64,000 nt of DNA. Source: Proteus columbae (GTDB taxonomy: Bacteria > Pseudomonadota > Gammaproteobacteria > Enterobacterales > Enterobacteriaceae). The position numbers were made by a program, and so were the translations under genes. Within the stretch, counting starts at the first letter, position 1. Each line of letters opens with the position of its first letter. This document shows positions 8,941 through 18,159 of the stretch, piece after piece. The notes beneath the pieces were generated by a model. It searched no databases and was not told where the DNA came from. It saw only the letters and a program-made list of their open reading frames with translations. Location: the NCBI RefSeq assembly GCF_009914335.1, contig NZ_CP043925.1, positions 2,356,001 through 2,420,000 on the forward strand, given 5' to 3'.

Positions 8941-9007
8941 ATCACTAAACTCTGCAAATATTCTTATTTTTCACTTATAAACACATTAGAGTTATCTTAC
9001 GGCTCTA

Positions 9008-9442
9008 TTATCTTACTACCATAACAGAACGTTTTGCATAACGTGTAATATCTGCGGCGGTTGAACCGATATGATAAGAGTCATCTTCAGGATTATGCGA
9101 ACCAATCACAATTAAATCCGCATTCACCTCATCAGCAATCTGCAATATTGCATCTCGTGGTGTACCAATACAAATGTGAGTTTGCATTCTGTCATCAGGT
9201 AAATCAAAACGTTCGATTATTTTTTTAAGCTCTTTTTCCGCTGACGTTTTTAAGCATCCTTGATCTAATTGATCGCCATTCATAACAAGTCGATAATAAG
9301 AAGATTGTGGAAGTTTAGGTAACACATACAAAAAGTGAACATAAGGATCTTCATTTTTTGCAATATTTTCCACTAACGGAATTGCTTTGTTCATCAGGTT
9401 ATCTTCATCAATATCAATGGGAACCAAAATATTCTTATACAT
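9008..9442 (-). CDS. uspF: Universal stress protein UspF-like
   Basis: The 144-residue Usp domain begins MYKNILVPIDIDED, with the ATP-binding signature GTPRDAILQIADEV, LIVIGSHNPEDDSYHIGSTA and terminal KRSVMVVR, closely following the UspF pattern. The chosen ATG at 9442 has an excellent GGAGA ribosome binding site; a longer frame reaching 9508 would add a non-homologous leader. UspF-type proteins bind nucleotides and affect adhesion and motility in E. coli; the role here is inferred only from the family. It is transcribed toward the MBL gene but 215 bases away. Confidence 0.88.
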   Translation of the reverse strand: MYKNILVPIDIDEDNLMNKAIPLVENIAKNEDPYVHFLYVLPKLPQSSYYRLVMNGDQLDQGCLKTSAEKELKKIIERFDLPDDRMQTHICIGTPRDAILQIADEVNADLIVIGSHNPEDDSYHIGSTAADITRYAKRSVMVVR

Positions 9443-9561
9443 ACCGTCTCCTTTTATTTTAATTGTAGGATAGTGTATTTTAAAAAAATTGCTGGATATA
9501 GTTAACATATTCTAAAAATATATTAACTCACTTGAATAACACCTAATTTTTAATCAAAAAA

Positions 9562-9590
9562 ATAGCCCTATCATCGATTGATAAGGCTAT
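9562..9590 (-). terminator. Terminator after cycA
   Basis: On the minus strand the stem ATAGCCTTATCA pairs with TGATAGGGCTAT and is followed by seven T residues. It lies about 35 bases beyond the cycA stop. Confidence 0.85.
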
Positions 9591-9625
9591 ACATTTAATA
9601 AAAAAAGAATGCGTAATTTATTTTT

Positions 9626-11029
9626 CTATTGCCATTTTTGTTTACGTTTTTTAACGTACTGATAGCCAATTGCTAATGCAATAAACCATAATGGAGTCAC
9701 ACTTAATGCTTGGCGGGTATCATGTTCAAAAGCGAGTAGCAACGTCATAAATGCAAAAAATGCAAGACACAGCCACGACATAATAATTCCCAAAGGCATT
9801 TTATAGATAGACTTTTCATGCAATTGTGGGCGTTTTTTACGATATGCCAAATAAGAGCATAAAATCATACTCCAAATAAACATAAATAATAACGCAGAGA
9901 CTGTTGTTACCAAGGTAAATACGTGCATAACATCAGGAATAAAGTAGATTAATATAATTCCACATGACAAACATAAGCTAGTAAATAACAGTCCATTGGC
10001 AGGTACTGCACGTTTAGATAATTGGCTAAACTGTTTTGGTGCTTCGCCTTCTTTAGATAAACCGAATAACATTCGGCTTGTGGAAAATATCCCACTATTT
10101 GCAGAAGAGGCTGCTGCCGTTAATACCACGAAGTTTACTAAACTTGCAGCTGCAGGTATTCCTATCATAACGAATAACTCAACAAATGGGCTTTTATCCG
10201 CCAAAATAGAACGCCATGGAGTTACCGACATGATAATTGCTAATGCTAGTACGTAAAAAGTAATAATACGGATAGGAATAGCATTGATAGCTTTCGGCAA
10301 GGATTTTTCTGGATCACGAGTTTCTGCAGCCGCAGTCCCGACTAATTCAATCCCAACAAACGCAAAAATAGCAATTTGGAATCCAGCAAAAAATCCACTT
10401 AACCCCTTAGGGAACATTCCCCCATCATTCCAAATATTCTCTAGTGCTGCTGTGTGTCCTGCTGGCGATTCAAACCCAATACTGATAAGAACAATACCAA
10501 CAATAATTAAAGAGACAATTGCGGTTATTTTTATCATGGAGAACCAAAATTCCATTTCTCCGAAGAGTTTGACTGTTGCTAAATTTAAAATAAGCAATGT
10601 CAGCACACAAATAAAGGATGTTCCCCATTCAGGAAAATTAGGAGCCCAATAACTAATATAGGACGTTATAGCGACGATATCGGCAATACCCGTAATGACC
10701 CAGCAAAACCAATATGTCCAGCCAACAAAAAAGCCAGCCCACGGCCCTAATAAATCACCAGCAAAATCACTAAATGACTTATATTCTAAATTTGATAACA
10801 ACAGCTCGCCCATCGCTCTCATCACAAAGAACAAGACAAAACCAATTATCATATAAACAAAAATAATTGATGGTCCAGCTAACGAAATGGTTTTCCCTGA
10901 TCCCATAAATAGACCAGTACCGATAGCACCACCAATAGCAATTAATTGAATATGACGATTTGTTAGCCCGCGCTGTAGAGTAGCATTTTTCACTCTAACG
11001 GGAGGAGAAATTTCTGTTTGATCTTCCAT
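9626..11029 (-). CDS. cycA: D-serine/D-alanine/glycine:H+ symporter
   Basis: Amino acid permease of the APC superfamily in the inner membrane, with 12 predicted helices in 467 residues. The N-terminal part, LTNRHIQLIAIGGAIGTGLF followed by MGSGKTISLAGPSIIFVYMI, and the FFAGFQIAIFAFVGIELVGT segment match E. coli CycA very closely as recalled; other APC paralogues (PheP, AroP) diverge there. CycA imports glycine, D-alanine, D-serine and D-cycloserine. The start is ATG at 11029. It appears monocistronic, with its own downstream terminator. Confidence 0.93.
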   Translation of the reverse strand: MEDQTEISPPVRVKNATLQRGLTNRHIQLIAIGGAIGTGLFMGSGKTISLAGPSIIFVYMIIGFVLFFVMRAMGELLLSNLEYKSFSDFAGDLLGPWAGFFVGWTYWFCWVITGIADIVAITSYISYWAPNFPEWGTSFICVLTLLILNLATVKLFGEMEFWFSMIKITAIVSLIIVGIVLISIGFESPAGHTAALENIWNDGGMFPKGLSGFFAGFQIAIFAFVGIELVGTAAAETRDPEKSLPKAINAIPIRIITFYVLALAIIMSVTPWRSILADKSPFVELFVMIGIPAAASLVNFVVLTAAASSANSGIFSTSRMLFGLSKEGEAPKQFSQLSKRAVPANGLLFTSLCLSCGIILIYFIPDVMHVFTLVTTVSALLFMFIWSMILCSYLAYRKKRPQLHEKSIYKMPLGIIMSWLCLAFFAFMTLLLAFEHDTRQALSVTPLWFIALAIGYQYVKKRKQKWQ

Positions 11030-11252
11030 ACAATACCTGAAGTGTTTTCATATTTTCGATGTTGTTTTTACCGCTATTTTATTTTTTAACGCGGTAATAT
11101 GTTTGCGAAATTATTGTGACACAAATCTCAGTATAAGTAATGAAAAGATCACTTTTAGTAAAATGAATGATGCTTTGATAACCAGATAAGATCCTTTCTT
11201 TAATTTAATCGGCGATATTTTATCCATTTGAAAAAAAAATCAAAATAAGCAC

Positions 11253-11281
11253 TTGACCATCGCATTTGAGAGGAGAATAAT
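11253..11281 (+). promoter_or_regulatory. Sigma-70 promoter of tRNA-Lys
   Basis: A TTGACC -35 and AATAAT -10 are separated by exactly 17 bases, ending nine bases before the mature tRNA. Position and spacing fit a tRNA promoter. Confidence 0.65.
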
Positions 11282-11290
11282 CAGTGCATC

Positions 11291-11366
11291 GGGTTGTTAG
11301 CTCAGTCGGTAGAGCAGTTGACTCTTAATCAATTGGTCGGGAGTTCGAGCCTCCCACGACCCACCA
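11291..11366 (+). tRNA. tRNA-Lys (anticodon CTT)
   Basis: A 76-nt cloverleaf including encoded CCA: acceptor GGGTTGT pairs with ACGACCC, the D stem is GCTC/GAGC, the anticodon stem GTTGA/TCAAT closes the loop CTCTTAA with anticodon CTT, and the T arm is GGGAG-TTCGAGC-CTCCC. It reads AAG codons. It is followed by a terminator. The sequence next to its 3' end shows no integrase or obvious duplicated tRNA end, so I see no sign that it is an integration site. Confidence 0.95.
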
Positions 11367-11394
11367 AATTTAAGCTGATAAATCAGACATTTAT

Positions 11395-11420
11395 GCCACT
11401 TAGCAATAAGTGGCTTTTTT
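11395..11420 (+). terminator. Terminator of tRNA-Lys transcript
   Basis: The stem GCCACTTA / TAAGTGGC is followed by six T residues, 29 bases after the tRNA 3' end. Confidence 0.9.
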
Positions 11421-11603
11421 GTATCTGGAAGAAAGTGGCGACAAAATGGCGCATTTATCTTAATCTAGAAACTCAAAATAATACGGTAATTAAAAAAATA
11501 ACATTGGCTTATATTTCATTCAATTTTTATAATTAATGAGACTAATTAAAACAAACAATTAGTCTAATTTAATTACATAATCCAATACAAACCACCAGCA
11601 AAT

Positions 11604-12293
11604 CTACTTTATCTCTTTTTTATCTTTAAATTCGCCACCAAAATCATCAATCAGAATATAGCTAATTTGGTTTATTTGACTGTTTTCTAATGTAACTTGT
11701 TGTTTTGAAAATGGCGCTATCATAGGAATGAGAATATTAGGATTATTTTCGCCAGATGCTGATTTAATAGTGACATAAAAAGGTGTCGGATTTTCAATTG
11801 TTAACTGTTTATCTGATCTCGTAAAAATAAGAGCGCTACTGACATCGGAAATCACCATAATTAAATCATCAGGGCGATAGAATACTTTTACTTGTAATCT
11901 GACAACGACATTAATTAAACCTTCATCATATTTTTTGTTCGCAGGCTTAGGCATGATTTCATATAAATTAAGCCAGTAAAGTGTCTCTTTCTCTTTATCT
12001 GTATTGGTAAATTTATTAATTACTCGTACTCGTTGTGATTCACTCGGTTTTAATTGTAATACTGGCGGTAATGATAAAGCGGAAACATCAGTTATGGTTT
12101 CTGGAGTATTTTCTGGATTGCCATCATCCACCCATGTTTGAACCACCACAGGAAACTCACCATCATTCTTTATATTTAAGGATGTTTCTTTGTCTGAGTG
12201 ATAAAGGATCACTCTTGACCCCTCTAATGCTAAATTCGCTTTGGCGATAAACGAAAAACACAGTAACAGAATAAAAATACTGATCCTTTTCAT
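11604..12293 (-). CDS. Fimbrial periplasmic chaperone (second of the operon)
   Basis: The 229-residue protein has a signal peptide (about MKRISIFILLLCFSFIAKA) and the two-domain Ig-like fold of PapD-type chaperones. Family features include EGSRVILYHSDKETSLNIKN at the start of the mature protein, LPPVLQLKPSESQRVRV, and the TLYWLNLYEIMPKP motif, which provides the donor strand region. It would hold fimbrial subunits in the periplasm by donor-strand complementation and hand them to the usher. It is the last gene of the leftward fimbrial operon, two bases after the adhesin stop. Having two chaperones suggests that one serves the tip adhesin. Confidence 0.9.
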   Translation of the reverse strand: MKRISIFILLLCFSFIAKANLALEGSRVILYHSDKETSLNIKNDGEFPVVVQTWVDDGNPENTPETITDVSALSLPPVLQLKPSESQRVRVINKFTNTDKEKETLYWLNLYEIMPKPANKKYDEGLINVVVRLQVKVFYRPDDLIMVISDVSSALIFTRSDKQLTIENPTPFYVTIKSASGENNPNILIPMIAPFSKQQVTLENSQINQISYILIDDFGGEFKDKKEIK

Positions 12294-12295
12294 AT

Positions 12296-13675
12296 TTATT
12301 GCACCTGTATAATTACTTGTAATGTCGCATTAAATTTACCAGCAGTTATTTTCTCTCTCGGTAACGCTTCTAATGAGGCATATAATGTTTTAGTTAAATC
12401 GGCAATACCATTATTATATGAGACTGAACTAGCATCATCATAAATAGGATACCAACCATAACCTTCACCTTGCCCTTCATTAGCTAATGTTGATAACAAG
12501 TTTAATGGCATACCTGATGGGCGATATATTCTTACACCAACCCCTTTTGCCATATTTGAGTCAGTACCATAACCGTCTGTCACTAAATGGGTAATTGCGG
12601 CACCATTAGGTACTGTTAATCCTAATTCAATTGCCTTGTTAACATTTGTAGGTCTAGGTAAAAATCCCATTGCGGTTTGCCCTGCTCCCGTTCCGCTGGA
12701 AATATTACTCATGCCATCGTTCGCAGGTGGTGCTAATTGACAATAAAAATCAATAGTAATAGGTAAAGTCACTTTTTTGCCACTTGCTAACTCATTAATA
12801 GTGACCAATGGGAATGAAACATAAGGCGTAACATTTCGCACAAAACAAGTGGACACATTACGAATATAAATACGACGAGACATATTTACAGCAGCAGGCC
12901 AATAAGCATAAAAGCCATGATAATTTGTAGCGTGATCTGTACCATCTTTTAATAAATAAGAGAAGTTAGAGCTTTGAAAAGCGATATAACCTGCTGGTTG
13001 GTTAATAAATGTAATTAGCCCGCTACTTGATTGTGCGGGTGGCATATCACTTGTTCTTTCATAGTTAATCTTAAATAACTCCACTTCCATATTAGAGAAG
13101 TCTTTTGCTTTTACTAAGATCCACCCTTGGCTATCTCTTTCTAAATTTGTTAATGGTCGCGATTTCCAATAGCGGCTATAATATTCACCCGTAATAGTAT
13201 TTTTAATACGGATACCTAATCCTCTTGCGAGACTAATATATGTTTCTTGTAATCCTAAAGCTGGATTAACTAAATTTTTGCCACCATAGTTATAGTCACC
13301 ATTCGTTGAATAGAACTCTCTTAATTTACCCTCTTCATCAGCTGTGCAACGAAATAATATTTGTTCAGGATCATAAACTTCATAACCCGCCTCAAAAAAA
13401 GAGACAAAGCCACTCGCCACTAATGTACCTGGAATTTGAAACTGATCGTTATTAACATTAATTACTTTAGGGGTACTTCCCATTGATCCTGAATCATCCC
13501 GTGCACCTTGCCAATTTTTCGCTGAACCTTTACCAGGCTCGGTATAAAGTACACTATTGGGATTCGTCGTGGTGATTGTTATTTTATAACATATTGCCGA
13601 AGCTAAAGAAGAAAATAGCATCAACGCCAATAAAATAGAGAACTGACAAGAAAGTAAACAGCGATTTAATTTCAT
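12296..13675 (-). CDS. Fimbrial tip adhesin, two-domain
   Basis: The 459-residue secreted protein has a signal peptide (MKLNRCLLSCQFSILLALML, cleaved near ASA-IC). Its length and layout (a long N-terminal receptor-binding region with cysteine pairs, then a C-terminal pilin-like domain ending ATLQVIIQVQ, the usual beta-strand tail) fit a tip adhesin of a chaperone-usher fimbria. I saw no recognisable sugar-binding motif, so the receptor is unknown. The start at 13675 gives an ATGA overlap with the usher stop; an ATG at 13681 is an alternative. Translation is probably coupled to the usher. Confidence 0.82.
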   Translation of the reverse strand: MKLNRCLLSCQFSILLALMLFSSLASAICYKITITTTNPNSVLYTEPGKGSAKNWQGARDDSGSMGSTPKVINVNNDQFQIPGTLVASGFVSFFEAGYEVYDPEQILFRCTADEEGKLREFYSTNGDYNYGGKNLVNPALGLQETYISLARGLGIRIKNTITGEYYSRYWKSRPLTNLERDSQGWILVKAKDFSNMEVELFKINYERTSDMPPAQSSSGLITFINQPAGYIAFQSSNFSYLLKDGTDHATNYHGFYAYWPAAVNMSRRIYIRNVSTCFVRNVTPYVSFPLVTINELASGKKVTLPITIDFYCQLAPPANDGMSNISSGTGAGQTAMGFLPRPTNVNKAIELGLTVPNGAAITHLVTDGYGTDSNMAKGVGVRIYRPSGMPLNLLSTLANEGQGEGYGWYPIYDDASSVSYNNGIADLTKTLYASLEALPREKITAGKFNATLQVIIQVQ

Positions 13676-16200
13676 AAGCATTGACCTGATAATAAAATGA
13701 GTTTATCGGCTTCTTTTTCTTCTGGTATTGAGTAATCGATTTGGCAGCTATCTTCATCTTTACCGACGGTCAGTGTCCCTTTTCTATTTTCAACCCTGAC
13801 ATAAATCTGGTTACTTTGTCCCACCATGCCAACAATATGCCTATCTTTATCATAAACATTTTCACCTAATACCAATGGACTTTCAGGCTTAACCGAAATC
13901 AATACAGGATATCCGACTTGGGTTTTAAAAACGATTTTGGTACTTGAACCTGAATACGGTGCTATTTGTTTAGTGTTTTCCAGTAGCTCAATATTATTAT
14001 TTCTAATATTTTTCCCATCCAAACTAACATTGTTATATTGATAAGGAACAAGGGAAGGCACAATAGCGTAACCAAAAGGATCAATGCGTGCACCCATACC
14101 ATTACTCACCCTCGCACCACTTGCACCTTTTGCTTCTACTAAAGCAAAAGAATCACTAATACGAGGTCCTAATGTTACCCCGCCACTGTGTGCAACTAAC
14201 GCACCTTGAATACCCACGCTACCTTGAGTGTAACGTTTACCATTAGAGATACTGCCTGATAACGTAGTAAAAGGAAGCTGTTTAATTAAATGCAAACCAC
14301 TGCCTACCGCTCTATTTTGTGTGTCGTAATCTGCATTTACACTATAAGAAAGTGTTTTATCTTCCCCTAAAAGTCCTGATAAATTCGTTTGGTAACTTGA
14401 ATCATCACTAGAATGACTAGAAGATAATGATAGCATTGGCGAATAATCAGAGCGTCCTAATGGCATAGAAACAGATAACATCACCATATCTTCTGATATC
14501 GGATCGGTTGTTATTGATGTAAAAGTATTATTTGCCGTCATTTGCCCCGTTTTTTGGCGGCTATAGGCGAGGCTATAAGCAATATCTTTATAGGTATTGG
14601 AATAACCGATTTGATACTGGGCATCATGTCCTTTATTACCATAATAATTACTGATAGAGCCTGAAATATAAAGTTGCCCCCACTTATCAAGAGACTGATT
14701 AACACTCAGTGTAAACTGGCTTTCTTGGTTATAACTGTTGGAATTCCATTCCATATCATTGCTTACACTTTTTCTCAATCCCAAGACATCATTATATTCG
14801 CGGAAATTCTCTGTTGAATATTTATAACCTGCGAGTGTAATAACGGTATTGGTTGGGCTAAAAGTACGGCTATAACTAATACCTAATCGTCCACCTTGAT
14901 AATTATTACCGCCGACTTCAGCATTTGAAAAGGCTGAATTAAAACCTATCGCCCCTAATTTTGTAGCAATAACAGAGCCGACAAATACTGCCTGATATTG
15001 ATGACCTACACGCATCCCTGTATTTAGCGTTACCGTATTATTCACACCATATTGCAAAGCAACATCTGAAAAATAACTATTTTCTGAACCAAAGTTATTC
15101 ACTTCACCCGCAGTAAAGTTATATTTAAAGCGACCAGCCCTTACTGACTCAGGTAATGCGGTAAATGGCACTGTAAAAGAAGAAACTTTGCCATTACTTT
15201 CGTTGATTTCGACTAATAAATCCCCTTCATAACTGGTTGGATAAAGGTCGTTTATTTCAAATTGTCCAGGTGATACCGTTGTTTGATAAATTTCAGTGCC
15301 GTTTTGTTTTATCACTACACGGGCGGTAGTCGTCGCAATACCACGAATAATAGGTGCATAACCTTTTTGAGAATCTGGCAACATTCTTTCATCAGACATT
15401 AATTGAATACCTTTAAATGCCAGACTAGAAAATTGTGCGCCTGTTGTATAAATATCGCCGACAACTAACATTGACTTTAATGTCAGTAATGGTTTTTGTA
15501 GATAAGTTCTTATCCAATTAAAGTCACTATTACTTCCCGATTTTGATGAATTATAAGAGTAAGATGCTTGTTGGCGAAATTGCCAAGTTCCCAGATTTAC
15601 GCCCATATTGACACTACCAAAACCATAGTCTGAAGTTTGTCCGTTCGATTTATTCTTATAGTAATTACCCGAATAATTGGTGAACAACATAGTGTTGCCC
15701 GCATCTAAATCGTCTTCATTGACATAGCCTTGTGGTCTTCGTTTTAATAAGATTTGAGGCACTGCAATCATTATTCTAAAGTTAGAAGCATCAAACGAAT
15801 CTACAATGTTTGTATTAATTTGGTTTAATACTAAACATTGACTATTATCTTGACTGATCTCGTTCTCCAGCAAGATCCCCATTTCATCAATTTGTTGTTG
15901 ATTAAAACAAGGTGTCACTTTGCCTTTATCATTTAGTTGAAAACGCACAGTTTTTCTTTCAAAAAAACGATTATTAATGTAAATGTCAACATCATAATCA
16001 CCAGGCTCTACATAATTACTATCATGAAGCTGATTAATGTTGATATTATTTTTGTTACCTAATAATAAAGAAGGATCAAATTCATAATCATCAGCAAATG
16101 CAGAAGTCATTGATTGAATAAATAGAGAAAATGAGCCGATTAAGAGTACGACTTTTATTCTCTTATTTAATTGTGCTGTACTTTTTTCTATGACTTTCAT
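13672..16200 (-). CDS. Fimbrial outer-membrane usher
   Basis: The 842-residue FimD/PapC-type usher assembles and exports the fimbria. Its signal peptide spans roughly residues 17-36. Mature features include the N-terminal chaperone-docking domain (FDPSLLLG..., YVEPGDYDVDIYINNRFFER), the 24-strand barrel with plug (NFTAGEVNN, YGVNNTVTLNTGMRVGHQYQ), and C-terminal domains with a disulfide pair in the SCQIDYSIP and SGQCL region. The length is typical. It sits between the first chaperone (16 bases upstream) and the adhesin (overlapping), in one operon. Confidence 0.95.
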   Translation of the reverse strand: MKVIEKSTAQLNKRIKVVLLIGSFSLFIQSMTSAFADDYEFDPSLLLGNKNNININQLHDSNYVEPGDYDVDIYINNRFFERKTVRFQLNDKGKVTPCFNQQQIDEMGILLENEISQDNSQCLVLNQINTNIVDSFDASNFRIMIAVPQILLKRRPQGYVNEDDLDAGNTMLFTNYSGNYYKNKSNGQTSDYGFGSVNMGVNLGTWQFRQQASYSYNSSKSGSNSDFNWIRTYLQKPLLTLKSMLVVGDIYTTGAQFSSLAFKGIQLMSDERMLPDSQKGYAPIIRGIATTTARVVIKQNGTEIYQTTVSPGQFEINDLYPTSYEGDLLVEINESNGKVSSFTVPFTALPESVRAGRFKYNFTAGEVNNFGSENSYFSDVALQYGVNNTVTLNTGMRVGHQYQAVFVGSVIATKLGAIGFNSAFSNAEVGGNNYQGGRLGISYSRTFSPTNTVITLAGYKYSTENFREYNDVLGLRKSVSNDMEWNSNSYNQESQFTLSVNQSLDKWGQLYISGSISNYYGNKGHDAQYQIGYSNTYKDIAYSLAYSRQKTGQMTANNTFTSITTDPISEDMVMLSVSMPLGRSDYSPMLSLSSSHSSDDSSYQTNLSGLLGEDKTLSYSVNADYDTQNRAVGSGLHLIKQLPFTTLSGSISNGKRYTQGSVGIQGALVAHSGGVTLGPRISDSFALVEAKGASGARVSNGMGARIDPFGYAIVPSLVPYQYNNVSLDGKNIRNNNIELLENTKQIAPYSGSSTKIVFKTQVGYPVLISVKPESPLVLGENVYDKDRHIVGMVGQSNQIYVRVENRKGTLTVGKDEDSCQIDYSIPEEKEADKLILLSGQCL

Positions 16201-16216
16201 TTCAATGCCATTTTTA

Positions 16217-16942
16217 TTAATGAATTAAATCTGTCACGCTGTTTTGTCCACCTAGATCGTTAAGGTATTTATAGGTTATTTTATCGGGTGAAAATGAAAG
16301 CTTTCCGCCATTTTCAGCGACTAATACTTCCGTTGATAACGGAGAAACCATAGTTGATTTAAATATAAATTTTTGTCCCGATGCATTAGTGGCCTCAAGT
16401 TGTGCAAATGACACAAAGAAAGGTGAATCATTTTTAACTTTTATATTGCCATTACTTTCTTTTGAGAAAGATATTTGTTTCTCGATATTATTTAACTGAG
16501 AGACAATCGCTGTTGGGCGATAAAATATTTTTAATCGATGATGCACAATAACCGTAAAGCTATTTCCTTCTTTTATATCTTTATTCAAATCTTTAGGTGG
16601 GATTTGTGCTACGTTTAAATAGAAAATAGATTCTTTATCTTGTGGCAAACCTTCACCAGTATAAATTAATCGTGCGTCTCTCCCTGTTTTAGGATCGATA
16701 CGAAACACGGGGGGCTGAATAACAAAAGGCGCATCTGCATTATCCGGGGTCGAATTAGGATTATTTTTATCCGCCCATATTTGCATAATGTAGGGAATTT
16801 CATCGTTATTCATAAACTTTAAAACTTCAAAGCGTGAATCCGATGAATAAACAATACGTGTTTTTAGCATAGTGACACTAGAATATGATGCTGTGCTATA
16901 ACTTAAGAAAAATACGACAATTAGCAGTATTATTTTTTTCAT
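16217..16942 (-). CDS. Fimbrial periplasmic chaperone (first of the operon)
   Basis: The 241-residue PapD-family protein has an N-terminal signal peptide (MKKIILLIVVFFLSYSTASY). Characteristic segments are LKTRIVYSSDSRFEVLKFMN, PPVFRIDPKTGRDARLIYTG, and IFYLNVAQIPPK with the alternating hydrophobic G1 strand. It stabilises pilin subunits for the usher. It lies between the major subunit and the usher, separated from the former by a perfect hairpin that should reduce its transcription relative to pilin. It is distinct in sequence from the distal chaperone at 11604-12293, so this is not a simple duplication. Confidence 0.92.
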   Translation of the reverse strand: MKKIILLIVVFFLSYSTASYSSVTMLKTRIVYSSDSRFEVLKFMNNDEIPYIMQIWADKNNPNSTPDNADAPFVIQPPVFRIDPKTGRDARLIYTGEGLPQDKESIFYLNVAQIPPKDLNKDIKEGNSFTVIVHHRLKIFYRPTAIVSQLNNIEKQISFSKESNGNIKVKNDSPFFVSFAQLEATNASGQKFIFKSTMVSPLSTEVLVAENGGKLSFSPDKITYKYLNDLGGQNSVTDLIH

Positions 16943-16972
16943 TACTTATCTTCCTCTTATATAAATAGAAAA

Positions 16973-16998
16973 ATGTCTCCTTTATATAAAGGAGACAT
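16973..16998 (-). terminator. Attenuator hairpin between major pilin and chaperone
   Basis: A perfect palindrome, ATGTCTCCTTTA followed by TA and its complement, is followed on the minus strand by five T residues. It comes directly after the pilin stop, so it should terminate most transcripts and give a high ratio of pilin to assembly proteins. Confidence 0.85.
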
Positions 16999-17005
16999 AT
17001 AAGCA

Positions 17006-17536
17006 TTATTGATAAGAGATAGAGTACTGCACACTACCTTCTACTTTACCTGCTGTTGCAACATCATCGGCATAATAACGTACAGCATAATCATAAGATG
17101 CTGCTTTTTCGTTTGCTTTTAATACTAAACCTTCGTTACCTACACCAGTTAAATCAATTTTGGTGCCTGTTTTCGCAGGATCAATAATTTCTAAGCTAAC
17201 ATTGTTATTTGCTGCTGTATTACCAATACGACCTTCTGTTGTCAGATTATTAGCAATAAAAATGGTTTTAATATTTGTATCTGTTGGTTTAGAACCAGTA
17301 CAACCACTCACTGCGATAGTAAATGGTGTTTGTCCTGCAGTTTTACCTGCTGTGTCTAATGCTGTAACAGGAACAGTAGGTAATAAAACAACAGGAAGTG
17401 CAGAATTACCATTCACAGTTACAGTACAAGTTTCATCAGAAACTTCACCTTGGAAACGAATGGTATTATCAGAAGCTGCAAAAGCGGTAGAAGAAAAAAT
17501 ACCTGCTATAACAGTAGCAAGAAGTATTTTATTCAT
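17006..17536 (-). CDS. Major fimbrial subunit (pilin)
   Basis: The 176-residue type-1-like pilin has a signal peptide ending SSTAFA-AS. The mature protein begins DNTIRFQGEVSDETCTVTVN, with the paired cysteine completed in IAVSGCTG, and ends with the classic penultimate-tyrosine tail QYSISYQ. It polymerises by donor-strand exchange. This resembles the major subunits of Proteus UCA-like fimbriae, but I do not assign a named operon. It is the first gene of the leftward operon; the strong GGAGAG ribosome binding site and the downstream attenuator suit high expression. Confidence 0.92.
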   Translation of the reverse strand: MNKILLATVIAGIFSSTAFAASDNTIRFQGEVSDETCTVTVNGNSALPVVLLPTVPVTALDTAGKTAGQTPFTIAVSGCTGSKPTDTNIKTIFIANNLTTEGRIGNTAANNNVSLEIIDPAKTGTKIDLTGVGNEGLVLKANEKAASYDYAVRYYADDVATAGKVEGSVQYSISYQ

Positions 17537-18159
17537 AATAAAACTCTCCGGTAATATATCAAAATAAGACTAGTTTATTGTATTGGTAATATAAAAAGGC
17601 GAACACGAAATAAGTTTATTAATAACCTTATTTCATGTTTATTACGTACTAATATTTAAGTATGTATAATTATCAGCTTATTTACTCATAAAATGCAACT
17701 AAATTCACCGAGTATAGAGGTTAATACGTATACATTTTTCTATTTTAAGTATATTCTTATAATCTAAATATGACTATTACGTATTTTTGGTAAGATATTT
17801 ATTAATTTTATTAGGATTAATATTAAAAATTATATTAATCCAGTTCAAATTGACATTTGTCATTTTTAATAAAACAAGAACAATAAATTGATTAATTAAA
17901 TTTAAAAAAATCTTTCCCATTCTTTATTTTATTATTGAAATATTATTTTTTCTTTTAGTGATATTTAAACCATATTAATAAATTAAAATTTAGTAAATTG
18001 ATTAACTTTATTTATAATCACCACATTCGTTATATTGTATTTAATATAACCATGCTTTTTAATCTACATTTATTAACTTATTAATAAAAAAACAAGAATA
18101 GCGCTTAAAATAATAGTATTTTCAAATTGTTACCATTACGTTATCATTTATATATTCCT
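17537..18159. other. Fimbrial operon upstream region, AT-rich, no gene seen
   Basis: About 620 bases have no credible reading frame. The region holds the presumed promoter of the fimbrial operon and the 28-bp palindrome at 17607-17634. I saw no matching pair of long inverted repeats that would mark an invertible promoter of the MR/P type, though short AT-rich repeats are hard to judge by eye. Confidence 0.5.
17607..17634. promoter_or_regulatory. 28-bp near-perfect palindrome upstream of pilin gene
   Basis: The arms GAAATAAG and CTTATTTC surround a TATTAATA core; only one base pair of the whole 28 bp breaks the symmetry. It lies about 70 bases before the pilin start, where an operator for a dimeric regulator would be expected. 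A role as an operator is inferred. Confidence 0.45.

Noticed and set aside
11291..17567. Fimbrial operon as an island integrated at tRNA-Lys
   Set aside because: No integrase, no duplicated tRNA 3' end and no other mobile genes are visible between the tRNA and the operon.
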